Shown here in pieces: positions 1-5,947 of a stretch of DNA of 6,399 nucleotides (positions are counted from its first letter, which is position 1; each line of letters begins with the position of its first letter). Position numbers and translations under genes: made by a program. The stretch lies in NCBI GenBank assembly GCA_002383405.1, contig DFYS01000128.1, positions 1 through 6,399 of the forward strand, written 5' to 3'. The notes under the pieces were generated by a model that was not told the DNA's origin, did not search any database, and saw nothing but the letters and a program-made list of their open reading frames with translations. The stretch is from Moorella sp. UBA4076 (lineage in GTDB: Bacteria > Bacillota > DSM-521 > Neomoorellales > Neomoorellaceae).

Positions 1-2
1 AT

Positions 3-824
3 GTTTTCTGGAAAAACACGATTATCGGCATTTTAAAGCTGCCCCTGCCCGTCCTTGTGCTTGCCCGGCTGAACGGTTACGGTATCTTTGCCGGCACCGG
101 GGTGGCGGTGGCGGCGGGAGTGCTGCTGGCCTGGTTTATGTTTTTGCCCTCTGTTTACCCGGGGTACTGCCCGCGCCCGGCCTGGGTGGGTGGTGCGGTA
201 AAGCAAATGCTGCCTTATTCGTTTGCTAATTACCTGGCCAATTTGTTAAACAGCGCTCCCGGTTTCGTCTACCCCCTGATGGTCTTAAACACCCTCGGGC
301 CGGAAAAGAGCGCGTATTTTTATATTGCCTGGATGATGACTATGGTGCTGGCGGTCATCCCCGGGGGCATGGCCCAGTCTCTTTTTGCCGAAGGGTCGCA
401 CGAGCAGCAAAAGCTGGCCCAAAACGGCCGGCGGGCCCTGGCCCTGTCCCTGCTGCTTTCCCTGCCGGCCGTGGGGGCGATGGTTGTCCTGGGAGGGTGG
501 TTATTGCACTTCTTTGGCCCGGCTTACGCTCAAAACGGCGCGGGCGCCGTGCGCTACCTGGCCCTGGCTGTGATTCCGCAGTGCGTGAATGTTCTTTTCA
601 TCACAGTAAACCAGGTGAAAAAGCGGGTCTACCTGATCGTAATCCAAACTAGCGTTCTCTCGTTTATCTCCCTGGGGGCGGGCTGGTGGCTATTGGGAAG
701 GTTTGGCTTAAACGGTATTGGGAGCGCCTACGCCCTGGCCCACTTCGCGGTGGCGGCAGTGGTGGTCTGGCCGCTGTTAAGAGCGCTGAGAGAGCAGGAG
801 ACGGCTGGCGAACAAAGGACTTAA
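3..824 (+). CDS. Polysaccharide flippase (Wzx/MATE-like), 3'-terminal part
   Basis: Integral membrane protein expected to flip lipid-linked glycan units across the cytoplasmic membrane. The frame is open from the window's left edge, so the gene starts upstream; 273 codons are visible, against roughly 420-480 residues usual for the family. A GTG at 57 could be called as a start but has no ribosome site and lies inside a hydrophobic segment, so I reject it. Visible are repeated hydrophobic helices, short Arg/Lys-rich cytoplasmic loops and the motif FGPAYAQN at about 513-536, which recurs in oligosaccharide flippases. The C-terminus ends naturally in a charged tail. Its neighbours are sugar-nucleotide genes, which fits export of a surface glycan. 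A fragment of a second flippase copy lies about 240 bases downstream. Family assignment is firm; the glycan substrate cannot be read from the sequence. Confidence 0.85.
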   Translation, partial: VFWKNTIIGILKLPLPVLVLARLNGYGIFAGTGVAVAAGVLLAWFMFLPSVYPGYCPRPAWVGGAVKQMLPYSFANYLANLLNSAPGFVYPLMVLNTLGPEKSAYFYIAWMMTMVLAVIPGGMAQSLFAEGSHEQQKLAQNGRRALALSLLLSLPAVGAMVVLGGWLLHFFGPAYAQNGAGAVRYLALAVIPQCVNVLFITVNQVKKRVYLIVIQTSVLSFISLGAGWWLLGRFGLNGIGSAYALAHFAVAAVVVWPLLRALREQETAGEQRT

Positions 825-862
825 GAGTGCTTGAAGGTACTGGGGATATACTATGGGCTGGA

Positions 863-958
863 CTAAATCCTGAACCTTCTATTTCGCGGGAATACGACGT
901 AAGGGGCGTGGCGGGAAAAGACTTGGCGATCACCACCGCCCTTGCTTTAGTCCATTAA
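863..958 (+). pseudogene. Phosphomannomutase/phosphoglucomutase N-terminal relic
   Basis: Read in frame from base 863, the DNA encodes LNPEPSISREYDVRGVAGKD. This closely resembles the extreme N-terminus of bacterial phosphomannomutase/phosphoglucomutase (usual pattern NPxIFREYDIRGxxGxDL), the enzyme that interconverts mannose 6- and 1-phosphate. After GKDL the similarity stops and a TAA ends the frame at 956-958. The rest of the roughly 450-residue enzyme, including the phosphoserine loop, is absent. No start codon or ribosome site serves this frame: the ATG at 853 is in another frame. I see a gene fossil left by a large deletion. The match rests on about 18 residues, but the REYDxRGxxGKDL string is highly characteristic. 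The relic suggests the locus once also made a mannose-derived precursor. Confidence 0.7.
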
Positions 959-1045
959 GTCCGAATATCTACGCAAAGTGGAAAGAAAATGGCGTGGCAA
1001 AGTTAGGTTCCGGCTAGTCCGGGTTGGGGAAACATTCAATCTCTA

Positions 1046-1153
1046 TCTTTTTTGACGCCGTGGCTTCAGGGCATTTTTGGCCCGGCCTACGCCGAAAACG
1101 TCACCAGTCTGATTCGCGTCCTGGTGCCGGTCAATGTCATACTATTCGATTAG
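1046..1153 (+). pseudogene. Second flippase copy, internal fragment relic
   Basis: From 1061 the frame reads WLQGIFGPAYAENVTSLIRV, then about ten more residues, and stops at TAG 1151-1153. It parallels the live flippase at 498-590, where WLLHFFGPAYAQN is followed by a stretch including VIPQCVNVLF. The shared block FGPAYAxN and the following amphipathic spacing make this a remnant of a homologous flippase, not a chance ORF. Upstream similarity fades near 1046, and nothing before or after it is recognisable as flippase. DNA identity to the live gene is only partial, so it looks like a diverged paralogue and not a recent tandem copy. The 959-1045 stretch between this relic and the phosphomannomutase relic contains nothing I recognise. 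The relic ends directly at the ribosome site used by the next gene. Confidence 0.7.
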
Positions 1154-1154
1154 T

Positions 1155-1160
1155 GAGGGG
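1155..1160 (+). promoter_or_regulatory. Ribosome binding site of hddA with awkward spacing
   Basis: GAGGGG lies 12 bases before the in-frame TTG at 1173 but only 5 bases before an ATG at 1166 that is out of frame and stops at 1205-1207. The spacing suits the ATG better. This supports the idea that a one-base change moved the original ATG out of frame; see the finding on the hddA start. Confidence 0.55.
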
Positions 1161-1172
1161 ATGTGATGAATA

Positions 1173-2189
1173 TTGCTGATCCGGACCAGGGCACCATTAC
1201 GTATTAGTTTTGGCGGCGGTGGCACTGATGTGCCGCCCTATTGTGATGAGCGGGGCGGGGTTGTGCTGAGTGCTACTGTTAACCGCTATGCCTGTGCCAC
1301 TCTTATCCCTGGTGGGGACAAATTTGAGGTGCGCAGCCTGGACTACGACTCCAGTATTTCCTATGGTATTGATGATTCCTTTGTTTATGACGGGCAGCTG
1401 GATCTGGCCAAAGGTGTTATTGATCATTTCCGGCAGCAGAACGGTTTTTCGGAAGGCATGGAGATCTATCTGCATAATGATGCGCCGCCAGGCTCCGGTC
1501 TGGGATCTTCTTCGGCCATAACGGTGGCTTTAATCGGCGCCATAGCCGATTACCAGCGGCTGCCCCTGGATAGTTATCAAATTGCCGAACTGGCCTACCG
1601 TATCGAAAGAATGGAAGTGGGTATAAAGGGAGGCAAGCAGGACCAGTATGCGGCGGCTTTTGGCGGGTTCAGTTTTATCGAATTTCACAATGGCTTAACT
1701 GTGGTTAATTCGCTGCGGTTGCGCCCCGAAACTATTTGTGAACTGGAATACAGCCTGATATTTGCCTATGTGGGAGGGCAGCATTTTTCTTCCCATATTA
1801 TTGAAAGGCAGGTTCAGAACTACATGGGAGGCAGGGAAGAAGCGGTTCAGGCTATGGACAGGATTAAGGAACTGGCCTATGAAATGAAAAGGGCGCTTTT
1901 GTTGGGCCGTTTGCGTACATTTGGGGAACTGCTGGACGCTGCCTGGGAAAATAAAAAGAAGATGGCAGATGGGATTAGTAATTCCAGGATTGATGAGATC
2001 TATTATGAGGCCCGGCGGGCCGGGGCGCTGGGAGGCAAAATCAGCGGTGCCGGGGGTGGGGGCTTCATGTTTTTCTTCTGCGATCCCCGCCGGCGATTTG
2101 CCGTGCAGAACCGTTTGCTGCAATTAAATGCTCAGCTGGTTAACTTTAGTTTTGTGCAGGAGGGCGTGCGTACATGGACAGTAACCTAA
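1173..2189 (+). CDS. hddA: D-glycero-alpha-D-manno-heptose 7-phosphate kinase (GHMP family)
   Basis: Phosphorylates D-glycero-D-manno-heptose 7-phosphate at C1 with ATP, giving the alpha 1,7-bisphosphate; cytoplasmic, second step toward GDP-heptose. At 338 residues it is full length for HddA-type kinases. Visible motifs: RAPLRISFGGGGTD at residues 6-19 (family N-terminal strand and glycine turn), the GHMP ATP loop PPGSGLGSSSA at 105-115, GGKQDQYAA at 153-161, and the C-terminal SGAGGGG motif at 291-297. The only start compatible with the family N-terminus is TTG at 1173; an upstream ATG at 1166 is out of frame. The 3' end overlaps gmhA by 16 bases, implying translational coupling. A GHMP kinase here, with no PfkB-type HldE, points to the GDP-alpha branch rather than the ADP-beta branch. 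A related sugar kinase is possible, but the two following genes make HddA the best call. Confidence 0.9.
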   Translation: MLIRTRAPLRISFGGGGTDVPPYCDERGGVVLSATVNRYACATLIPGGDKFEVRSLDYDSSISYGIDDSFVYDGQLDLAKGVIDHFRQQNGFSEGMEIYLHNDAPPGSGLGSSSAITVALIGAIADYQRLPLDSYQIAELAYRIERMEVGIKGGKQDQYAAAFGGFSFIEFHNGLTVVNSLRLRPETICELEYSLIFAYVGGQHFSSHIIERQVQNYMGGREEAVQAMDRIKELAYEMKRALLLGRLRTFGELLDAAWENKKKMADGISNSRIDEIYYEARRAGALGGKISGAGGGGFMFFFCDPRRRFAVQNRLLQLNAQLVNFSFVQEGVRTWTVT

Positions 2190-2764
2190 AAAGCGGGACT
2201 TCGGAAGTTGCCGTCATTTCCGCCCTGGAAGAGCATATGCATCTTGTTACTGCTCTCCGCGAGATAGTTCCTGCTATCTGCCAGGCTGCCGCCCTGGTAG
2301 CAGACGCCCTGGCAGCCGGGGGCAAAGTGTTGCTTTGCGGCAACGGTGGTTCGGCTGCCGACGCCCAGCATATCGCCGGTGAACTGGTGGGTCGCTTTTT
2401 AAAGGAACGGCGGCCGTATCCGGCCCTGGCGCTGCATACCAACACCTCAGTGCTTAGTGCCATTGGCAACGATTATGGCTTTGAGGAGGTTTTTGCCCGG
2501 CAGGTGCTGGCCCATGGCCGGGAGGGCGACGTGCTGGTGGCTATATCCACCAGCGGCAACAGTCCCAATATTTTACGTGCCGCCGTGACAGCTTCTGAAA
2601 ACGGCCTGAAGGTAATCGGACTGACCGGTGAAGGGGGCGGCCGGCTAAAGGATTTTTGTCATCTGTGCCTTTGGGTGCCGTCCGGCAGCACACCCCGTAT
2701 CCAGGAAATGCATATCATGATCGGCCACATTATTGCCCAGCTAGTGGAGGAAGAGCTATGTTAA
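2174..2764 (+). CDS. gmhA: Phosphoheptose isomerase (SIS domain)
   Basis: Converts sedoheptulose 7-phosphate to D-glycero-D-manno-heptose 7-phosphate, the entry step of the pathway. It has 196 residues, normal for GmhA. A single SIS domain is visible: CGNGGSAADAQH at 55-66 and STSGNSPN at 125-132 form the phosphate-binding loops. By comparison with E. coli GmhA (H61, E65, Q172, H180), the metal and catalytic residues are H66, E70, Q177 and H185, all with a constant offset of five, so the active site looks complete. AGGAGGG at 2158-2164 lies nine bases before the ATG at 2174, which fixes the start inside the end of hddA. The gene ends seven bases past the start of the next gene. DiaA-like SIS proteins are the main alternative, but the preserved residues and context argue for GmhA. 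Confidence 0.93.
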   Translation: MDSNLKSGTSEVAVISALEEHMHLVTALREIVPAICQAAALVADALAAGGKVLLCGNGGSAADAQHIAGELVGRFLKERRPYPALALHTNTSVLSAIGNDYGFEEVFARQVLAHGREGDVLVAISTSGNSPNILRAAVTASENGLKVIGLTGEGGGRLKDFCHLCLWVPSGSTPRIQEMHIMIGHIIAQLVEEELC

Positions 2765-3945
2765 GCCAGGCTTTGATCCTGGCCGGTGGGCTGGGTACCC
2801 GGCTGGGGGAACTGACCAGGCAAACCCCCAAACCCTTGCTGCCGGTTGGGGGTAGACCCTTTCTGGAATATATTGTTTGGAACCTCAAAAGGCATGGCAT
2901 AACCAGGATCTTGATTTCCGTTGGGTATCTGGCGGAGCAGATCATGGAACATTTTGGTGATGGCAGTTGCTACGGAGTTTCCATCGACTATGTGGTGGAA
3001 CGGGAACCGGCCGGTACGGGTGGGGCTTTATTACTGGCGGCGCCCAAACTGGATGATTTTTTTCTGGTGGTGAACGGGGATACGCTGTTTGATCTGAACT
3101 ACCTGGACCTGGCCCTGTTGATGAAAACAGGCAGGCCTGCAGCTGCCATGGCCCTGCGCTATGTAGAAAATGTGGGGCGGTACGGCGAAGTCTGCCTGGT
3201 GGAAGATACCGTTGCCGGTTTTTATGAAAAGGCGGGTCTGGGTCGCGGTCTAGTCAACGGCGGAGTTTATGTAATGCGCCGGGAAACAGTGAAAAAACTT
3301 TCCTCAGTGCCGTGTTCCCTGGAAAAGGATTTGTTCCCCCTGCTGGCTGCCGGCGGGCTGTTGAAAGGCCGGGCCTACAATGGCTTTTTTATTGATATCG
3401 GTCTGAAAGAAAGTGTGAATGAAGCGGATGTTTCCGTGCCTATGTGGCAGAGAAAACCTGCCGTTTTCCTGGACCGTGACGGGGTGCTGAATATTGACTG
3501 CGGTTATGTCCACCGGCCGGAGGACTTCGCTTGGGTGGATGGAGCACCTGAGGCGGTGAAATGGCTCAACGACCGGGGGTACCTGGTCATTGTAATTACC
3601 AACCAGGCCGGTATAGCCCGGGGCTGTTATACAGAGGAAGGGTTCCGGCAATTTACTGCCTGGGTTAATGAAGAGCTCAGACGCTGTGGCGCCCATATCG
3701 ATGCCACATATTATTGTCCCCATCACCCCACAGAAGGTCTTGCCCCCTACCGCCTGGAGTGTGATTGCCGCAAACCTTCCCCCGGGCTGATCAAGCGTGC
3801 GCTGGCTGAATGGCCGGTAGATCCGGTAAGTAGCTTGATGATCGGTGACCGGGAAAAGGACCTGCTGGCCGCCCGTGCCGCTGGTATCCGGGGGGCATTG
3901 TTCGAAGGGGGTAACCTGCTGGAGTTTGTGTGCTCTATTATATAA
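2758..3945 (+). CDS. hddC-gmhB: Bifunctional heptose-1-phosphate guanylyltransferase / heptose-1,7-bisphosphate 7-phosphatase
   Basis: A 395-residue fusion carrying the last two pathway activities. Residues 1 to about 225 are a sugar-1-phosphate nucleotidyltransferase: LAGGLGTRL at 8-16 and TPKP at 23-26 form the nucleotide loop, NGD at 106-108 supplies the metal aspartate, and FIDIG lies around 212-215. The pattern resembles HddC, which makes GDP-D-glycero-alpha-D-manno-heptose. Residues from about 232 to the end are a GmhB-type HAD phosphatase: DRDGVLN with nucleophile D239 and acid D241, TNQAG from T281, zinc ligands C320, H322, C335 and C337 spaced as in E. coli GmhB, lysine K339, and GDREKD with D364. 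GmhB removes the 7-phosphate before nucleotidyl transfer. The start is ATG 2758, with GGAGG at 2746-2750; longer upstream extensions run inside gmhA. GDP specificity is inferred from family resemblance and the hddA neighbour. Confidence 0.92.
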   Translation: MLSQALILAGGLGTRLGELTRQTPKPLLPVGGRPFLEYIVWNLKRHGITRILISVGYLAEQIMEHFGDGSCYGVSIDYVVEREPAGTGGALLLAAPKLDDFFLVVNGDTLFDLNYLDLALLMKTGRPAAAMALRYVENVGRYGEVCLVEDTVAGFYEKAGLGRGLVNGGVYVMRRETVKKLSSVPCSLEKDLFPLLAAGGLLKGRAYNGFFIDIGLKESVNEADVSVPMWQRKPAVFLDRDGVLNIDCGYVHRPEDFAWVDGAPEAVKWLNDRGYLVIVITNQAGIARGCYTEEGFRQFTAWVNEELRRCGAHIDATYYCPHHPTEGLAPYRLECDCRKPSPGLIKRALAEWPVDPVSSLMIGDREKDLLAARAAGIRGALFEGGNLLEFVCSII

Positions 3946-4176
3946 GTGATTGTGCTGCCAAAAGCCTTCTTCGGGTTGTTGCCTGGTGTTTTAGTCCCCG
4001 CTTGGGCCGCAAAATATGACTATATTACTCAATTCAGGCTGATTTTCGAGCCTGGAGCAGGAGTCTTCATCTCCTGGAAAAAGAGCGAAGTAACTACCCA
4101 GCCTGCCTGAAGGTCGGCCTGCCAGCATTGACGCCGGAAGCCCATACTTAAGCTGGCTGCTGTCGCTGTGGTATTG
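3946..4176. other. Intergenic stretch without a recognisable gene
   Basis: Between the heptose operon and the rmlB remnant I see no intact gene in any frame, no convincing sigma-70 promoter and no clear terminator. A TATATT at 4021-4026 is preceded by TTGGGC at 4003-4008, only 12 bases away, too close for a normal promoter. One short hairpin is present (separate entry). The missing 5' half of rmlB is not recognisable here in any frame, so this DNA replaced it or was joined to it by deletion. Confidence 0.6.
4058..4076. repeat. Short inverted repeat (6-bp stem, 7-base loop)
   Basis: CAGGAG at 4058-4063 pairs perfectly with CTCCTG at 4071-4076 around the loop TCTTCAT. It is followed by an A-rich run, not a T run, so it is not a typical intrinsic terminator on the + strand. 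It could be the core of a dispersed intergenic repeat; only a genome-wide comparison could show that. Confidence 0.45.
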
Positions 4177-4737
4177 GCAGCAGCGCCTGAGCAGGTTCGA
4201 TATAAAACCTACCACCTGCCGGTGATCGTTATCCGCTGCTCCAATAACTACGGGCCGTACCAGTTTCCGGAAAAGCTGATCCCCCTGATGATTACCAATG
4301 CCCTGGAGGACAGGCCCTTGCCGGTGTACGGCGACGGGCTGAACGTGCGCGACTGGCTGCACGTGGGCGACCACTGCGCCGCCCTGGACCTGGTCCTCCG
4401 TGCAGGCCGCTCCGGAGAGATCTACAATATTGGCGGCAATAATGAAAGGACTAACATTGAGATAGTCCGCCGGGTGTTACATGAGCTGGGCAAGTCGGAA
4501 TCGCTGATTTCCTTTGTCTAGGACCGGCCGGGCCATGATCGCCGCTACGCCCTGGACGCTGTCAAGCTGCGCCGGGAGCTGGGCTGGCAGCCGGCCTGTG
4601 ATTTTGAACAGGGCCTGCAAGAAACCATCAGCTGGTACTGCGCGAACCGGGGCTGGTGGCGGAAAATCAAGTCCGGAGAGTACCGGGATTACTACCGGCG
4701 GATGTATGCCGCCAGGCTGGGGGAGGTCCGGGGATGA
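4177..4737 (+). pseudogene. rmlB: dTDP-glucose 4,6-dehydratase remnant: 5' truncated, internal amber stop
   Basis: RmlB makes dTDP-4-keto-6-deoxyglucose from dTDP-glucose. The C-terminal part is unmistakable: RCSNNYGPYQFPEKLIP, then GDGLNVRDWLHVGDH, YNIGGNNERTN and, after a stop, DRPGHDRRYALD, LGWQP and a normal C-terminus. About 187 codons remain of some 330-350. The NAD-binding glycine motif, the catalytic Asp/Glu/Thr region and the YxxxK motif are all missing upstream; homology begins near 4177-4190. A TAG at 4519-4521 interrupts the frame between LISFV and DRPGHD, where functional relatives have a sense codon; the same frame continues on both sides, so this is a point nonsense change, not a frameshift. 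The final TGA overlaps the rmlD start as ATGA. The product cannot be a working dehydratase. Confidence 0.93.
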
Positions 4738-4843
4738 AAGTTATCATTACCGGCGGCCGCGGCCAGCTCGGGCGGGACTGCCGGGCTTACGCCCCTGGCA
4801 GGAAGCCCTGCGGGATTACTTGAAGGGAGAGGTGCGATCATGA
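4734..4843 (+). pseudogene. rmlD: dTDP-4-dehydrorhamnose reductase remnant: only the two gene ends remain
   Basis: RmlD normally reduces dTDP-4-dehydrorhamnose to dTDP-L-rhamnose (about 285 residues). Here the ATG at 4734 opens MKVIITGGRGQLGRD, the classic N-terminus with its NADPH-binding glycine motif. Right after it, in another frame from about 4775, comes GLPGLRPWQEALRDYLKGE, typical of the extreme C-terminus, ending at TGA 4841-4843. Roughly 245 codons between them are gone and the join shifts the frame; the ATG frame itself stops at TGA 4821-4823. Junction bases lie around 4774-4782, in a GGGCGGGACTGCCGGGC context with short repeated GGGC/CCGGGC motifs. Both gene ends keep their overlaps with rmlB and the following epimerase gene, which shows the original operon order. 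Confidence 0.88.
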
Positions 4844-5295
4844 TTGCCGGGGTGCAAATCAAAAAAATGATCAGGCACTGCGACGACCGGGGCTTTTTTA
4901 TGGAAATCTTACGGGAAGATGACGAAGTGTTTTCCCGCTTCGGCCAGGCTTCCATGTCCAAGTCCTATCCCGGGGTGATCAAGGCTTTTCACTACCACGA
5001 GCACCAGGAGGACCTGTGGTTTTTCCCGGTGGGCAATGCCCAGGTGGTCCTTTACGACCTGCGGGAGGATTCCGCCACCAGGGGCGTAACAAATGTTTTC
5101 TACCTGGGTGAAGACAATCCTATTTTACTCCTCATACCCCGCATGGTGGCTCACGGCTACCGCGTGCTGGGCAAAGAACCTGCCGTTATAATCTACTTTA
5201 CCACTGCTTCTTACAACCGCTCCAACCCGGACGAAAAACGTATCCCCTGGAATGACCCGGCCATTGGCTTTGACTGGATTACCAGGTACCGTTAA
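4840..5295 (+). CDS. dTDP-4-dehydrorhamnose 3,5-epimerase-like cupin protein
   Basis: RmlC-family enzymes epimerise C3 and C5 of dTDP-4-keto-6-deoxyglucose. This 151-residue protein is complete, somewhat shorter than classical RmlC (about 180), and keeps the fold's landmarks: RGFF at 17-20, FHYH with probable catalytic H51, YDLRE at 72-76, IPRMVAHGY at 99-107, Y119 at the general-acid position, and WNDP with D139. Odd points: the usual RGLH motif reads KAFH, with Lys48 for Arg, and the usual QxKLV reads QEDLW, so a substrate-binding lysine is absent. This matches a divergent epimerase subfamily as I remember it, so substrate identity is open. The start ATG 4840 is preceded by AGGGAGAGG at 4824-4832 and overlaps the rmlD remnant's stop. 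It is the only undamaged reading frame of the rml cluster, although its substrate-supplying genes are broken. Confidence 0.85.
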   Translation: MIAGVQIKKMIRHCDDRGFFMEILREDDEVFSRFGQASMSKSYPGVIKAFHYHEHQEDLWFFPVGNAQVVLYDLREDSATRGVTNVFYLGEDNPILLLIPRMVAHGYRVLGKEPAVIIYFTTASYNRSNPDEKRIPWNDPAIGFDWITRYR

Positions 5296-5312
5296 AAAGA
5301 GGTGTAGATATA

Positions 5313-5947
5313 ATGAAAGCCCTGATCCTGTCCGGCGGTAAGGGTACGCGCTTGCGCCCCCTTACTTATACGACGGCGAAGCAGCTTATCCCTGTAGCCA
5401 ATAAGCCTATTTGGACCACCAGGCCATTGAGGGCCTCAAACCCTCCTGGCGGGGGGAGCTGGAGATTACCGACGCCATCCAGGAGCTTTTGAATAGGGGT
5501 CATCACGTGGCCGCCCGCCGGGTAGAGGGCTGGTGGTTGGATACAGGCAAGAAAGACGATATCCTGGAGGCCAACCGGGCGGTGCTTGATGCCTACGCCC
5601 GGCTGGAAATCAGGGGCGAAGTTGATGCGGGAAGCCATGTCAGCGGCCGGGTAGAAATCGGCACTGGTACGGTGGTAAAAAACAGCGTGGTCAGGGGGCC
5701 GGCCGTTATCGGCAGGGACTGCGTGATAGAAAACTGCTTCGTCGGTCCGTTTACAGCTATTGGTGATAACTGCCGCCTCTATAATGTAGGCCTGGAGCAT
5801 TCAGTGATCCTGGAAGGCTGCGAGATTAAAGACATCCAGCGCATTGAGGACAGCCTGCTGGGGAAGAGCGCTAAGGTCTGCCACGCCGGGGATAATCGCC
5901 GGGCGCTGCGTATGTTTTTGGGTGATGATGCGGAGCTGGTGATATAG
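5313..5947 (+). pseudogene. rmlA: Glucose-1-phosphate thymidylyltransferase (long form) with internal frame-breaking deletion
   Basis: RmlA makes dTDP-glucose, the first step to dTDP-rhamnose. A good ribosome site (AAAGAGGTG, 5296-5304) precedes ATG 5313, which opens MKALILSGGKGTRLRPLTYT and runs to ANKPI, the family N-terminus. At about 5406-5412 the sequence jumps to LDHQAIEGLKPSWRGELEIT in a different frame and continues to a natural end at 5947. The tail holds GWWLDTGKKDDILEANR and then a left-handed beta-helix of hexapeptide repeats (for example around VSGRVEIGTGTVVKNS), which marks the long form of about 355 residues. Around 140 codons of the catalytic core are missing. Translation from 5313 ends at TGA 5490-5492 after 59 residues. 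The downstream frame (TTG 5411) has no ribosome site and would lack the catalytic domain. Loss of function is near certain. Confidence 0.92.

Noticed and set aside
831..852. Promoter with TATACT at 847-852
   Set aside because: The only TTG-type upstream box (831-836) lies 10 bases away, too close, and no intact gene follows.
686..958. 90-codon + strand frame as a gene
   Set aside because: The first part is antiphase to the flippase C-terminus; only the last ~30 codons carry signal, and those are a phosphomannomutase fragment.
3991..4374. 127-codon antisense ORF with repeated HVQPVA units
   Set aside because: Most of it is antisense to the conserved rmlB segment and the repetition reflects repeated gcgac/gtg codons on the other strand; no family motif.
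4519..4521. Amber codon read as pyrrolysine or by programmed readthrough
   Set aside because: The gene already lacks its 5' half with the cofactor and catalytic motifs, so a simple nonsense mutation in a pseudogene is the cheaper explanation.
4514..4843. 109-codon + strand frame as a separate small gene
   Set aside because: Its first part is an out-of-frame shadow of rmlB and only the last ~23 codons are the rmlD tail; it is a composite with no ribosome site.
5411..5947. Independent acyltransferase-like beta-helix gene starting at TTG 5411
   Set aside because: It is the C-terminal half of long-form RmlA joined to its own N-terminus upstream; no ribosome site precedes the TTG.
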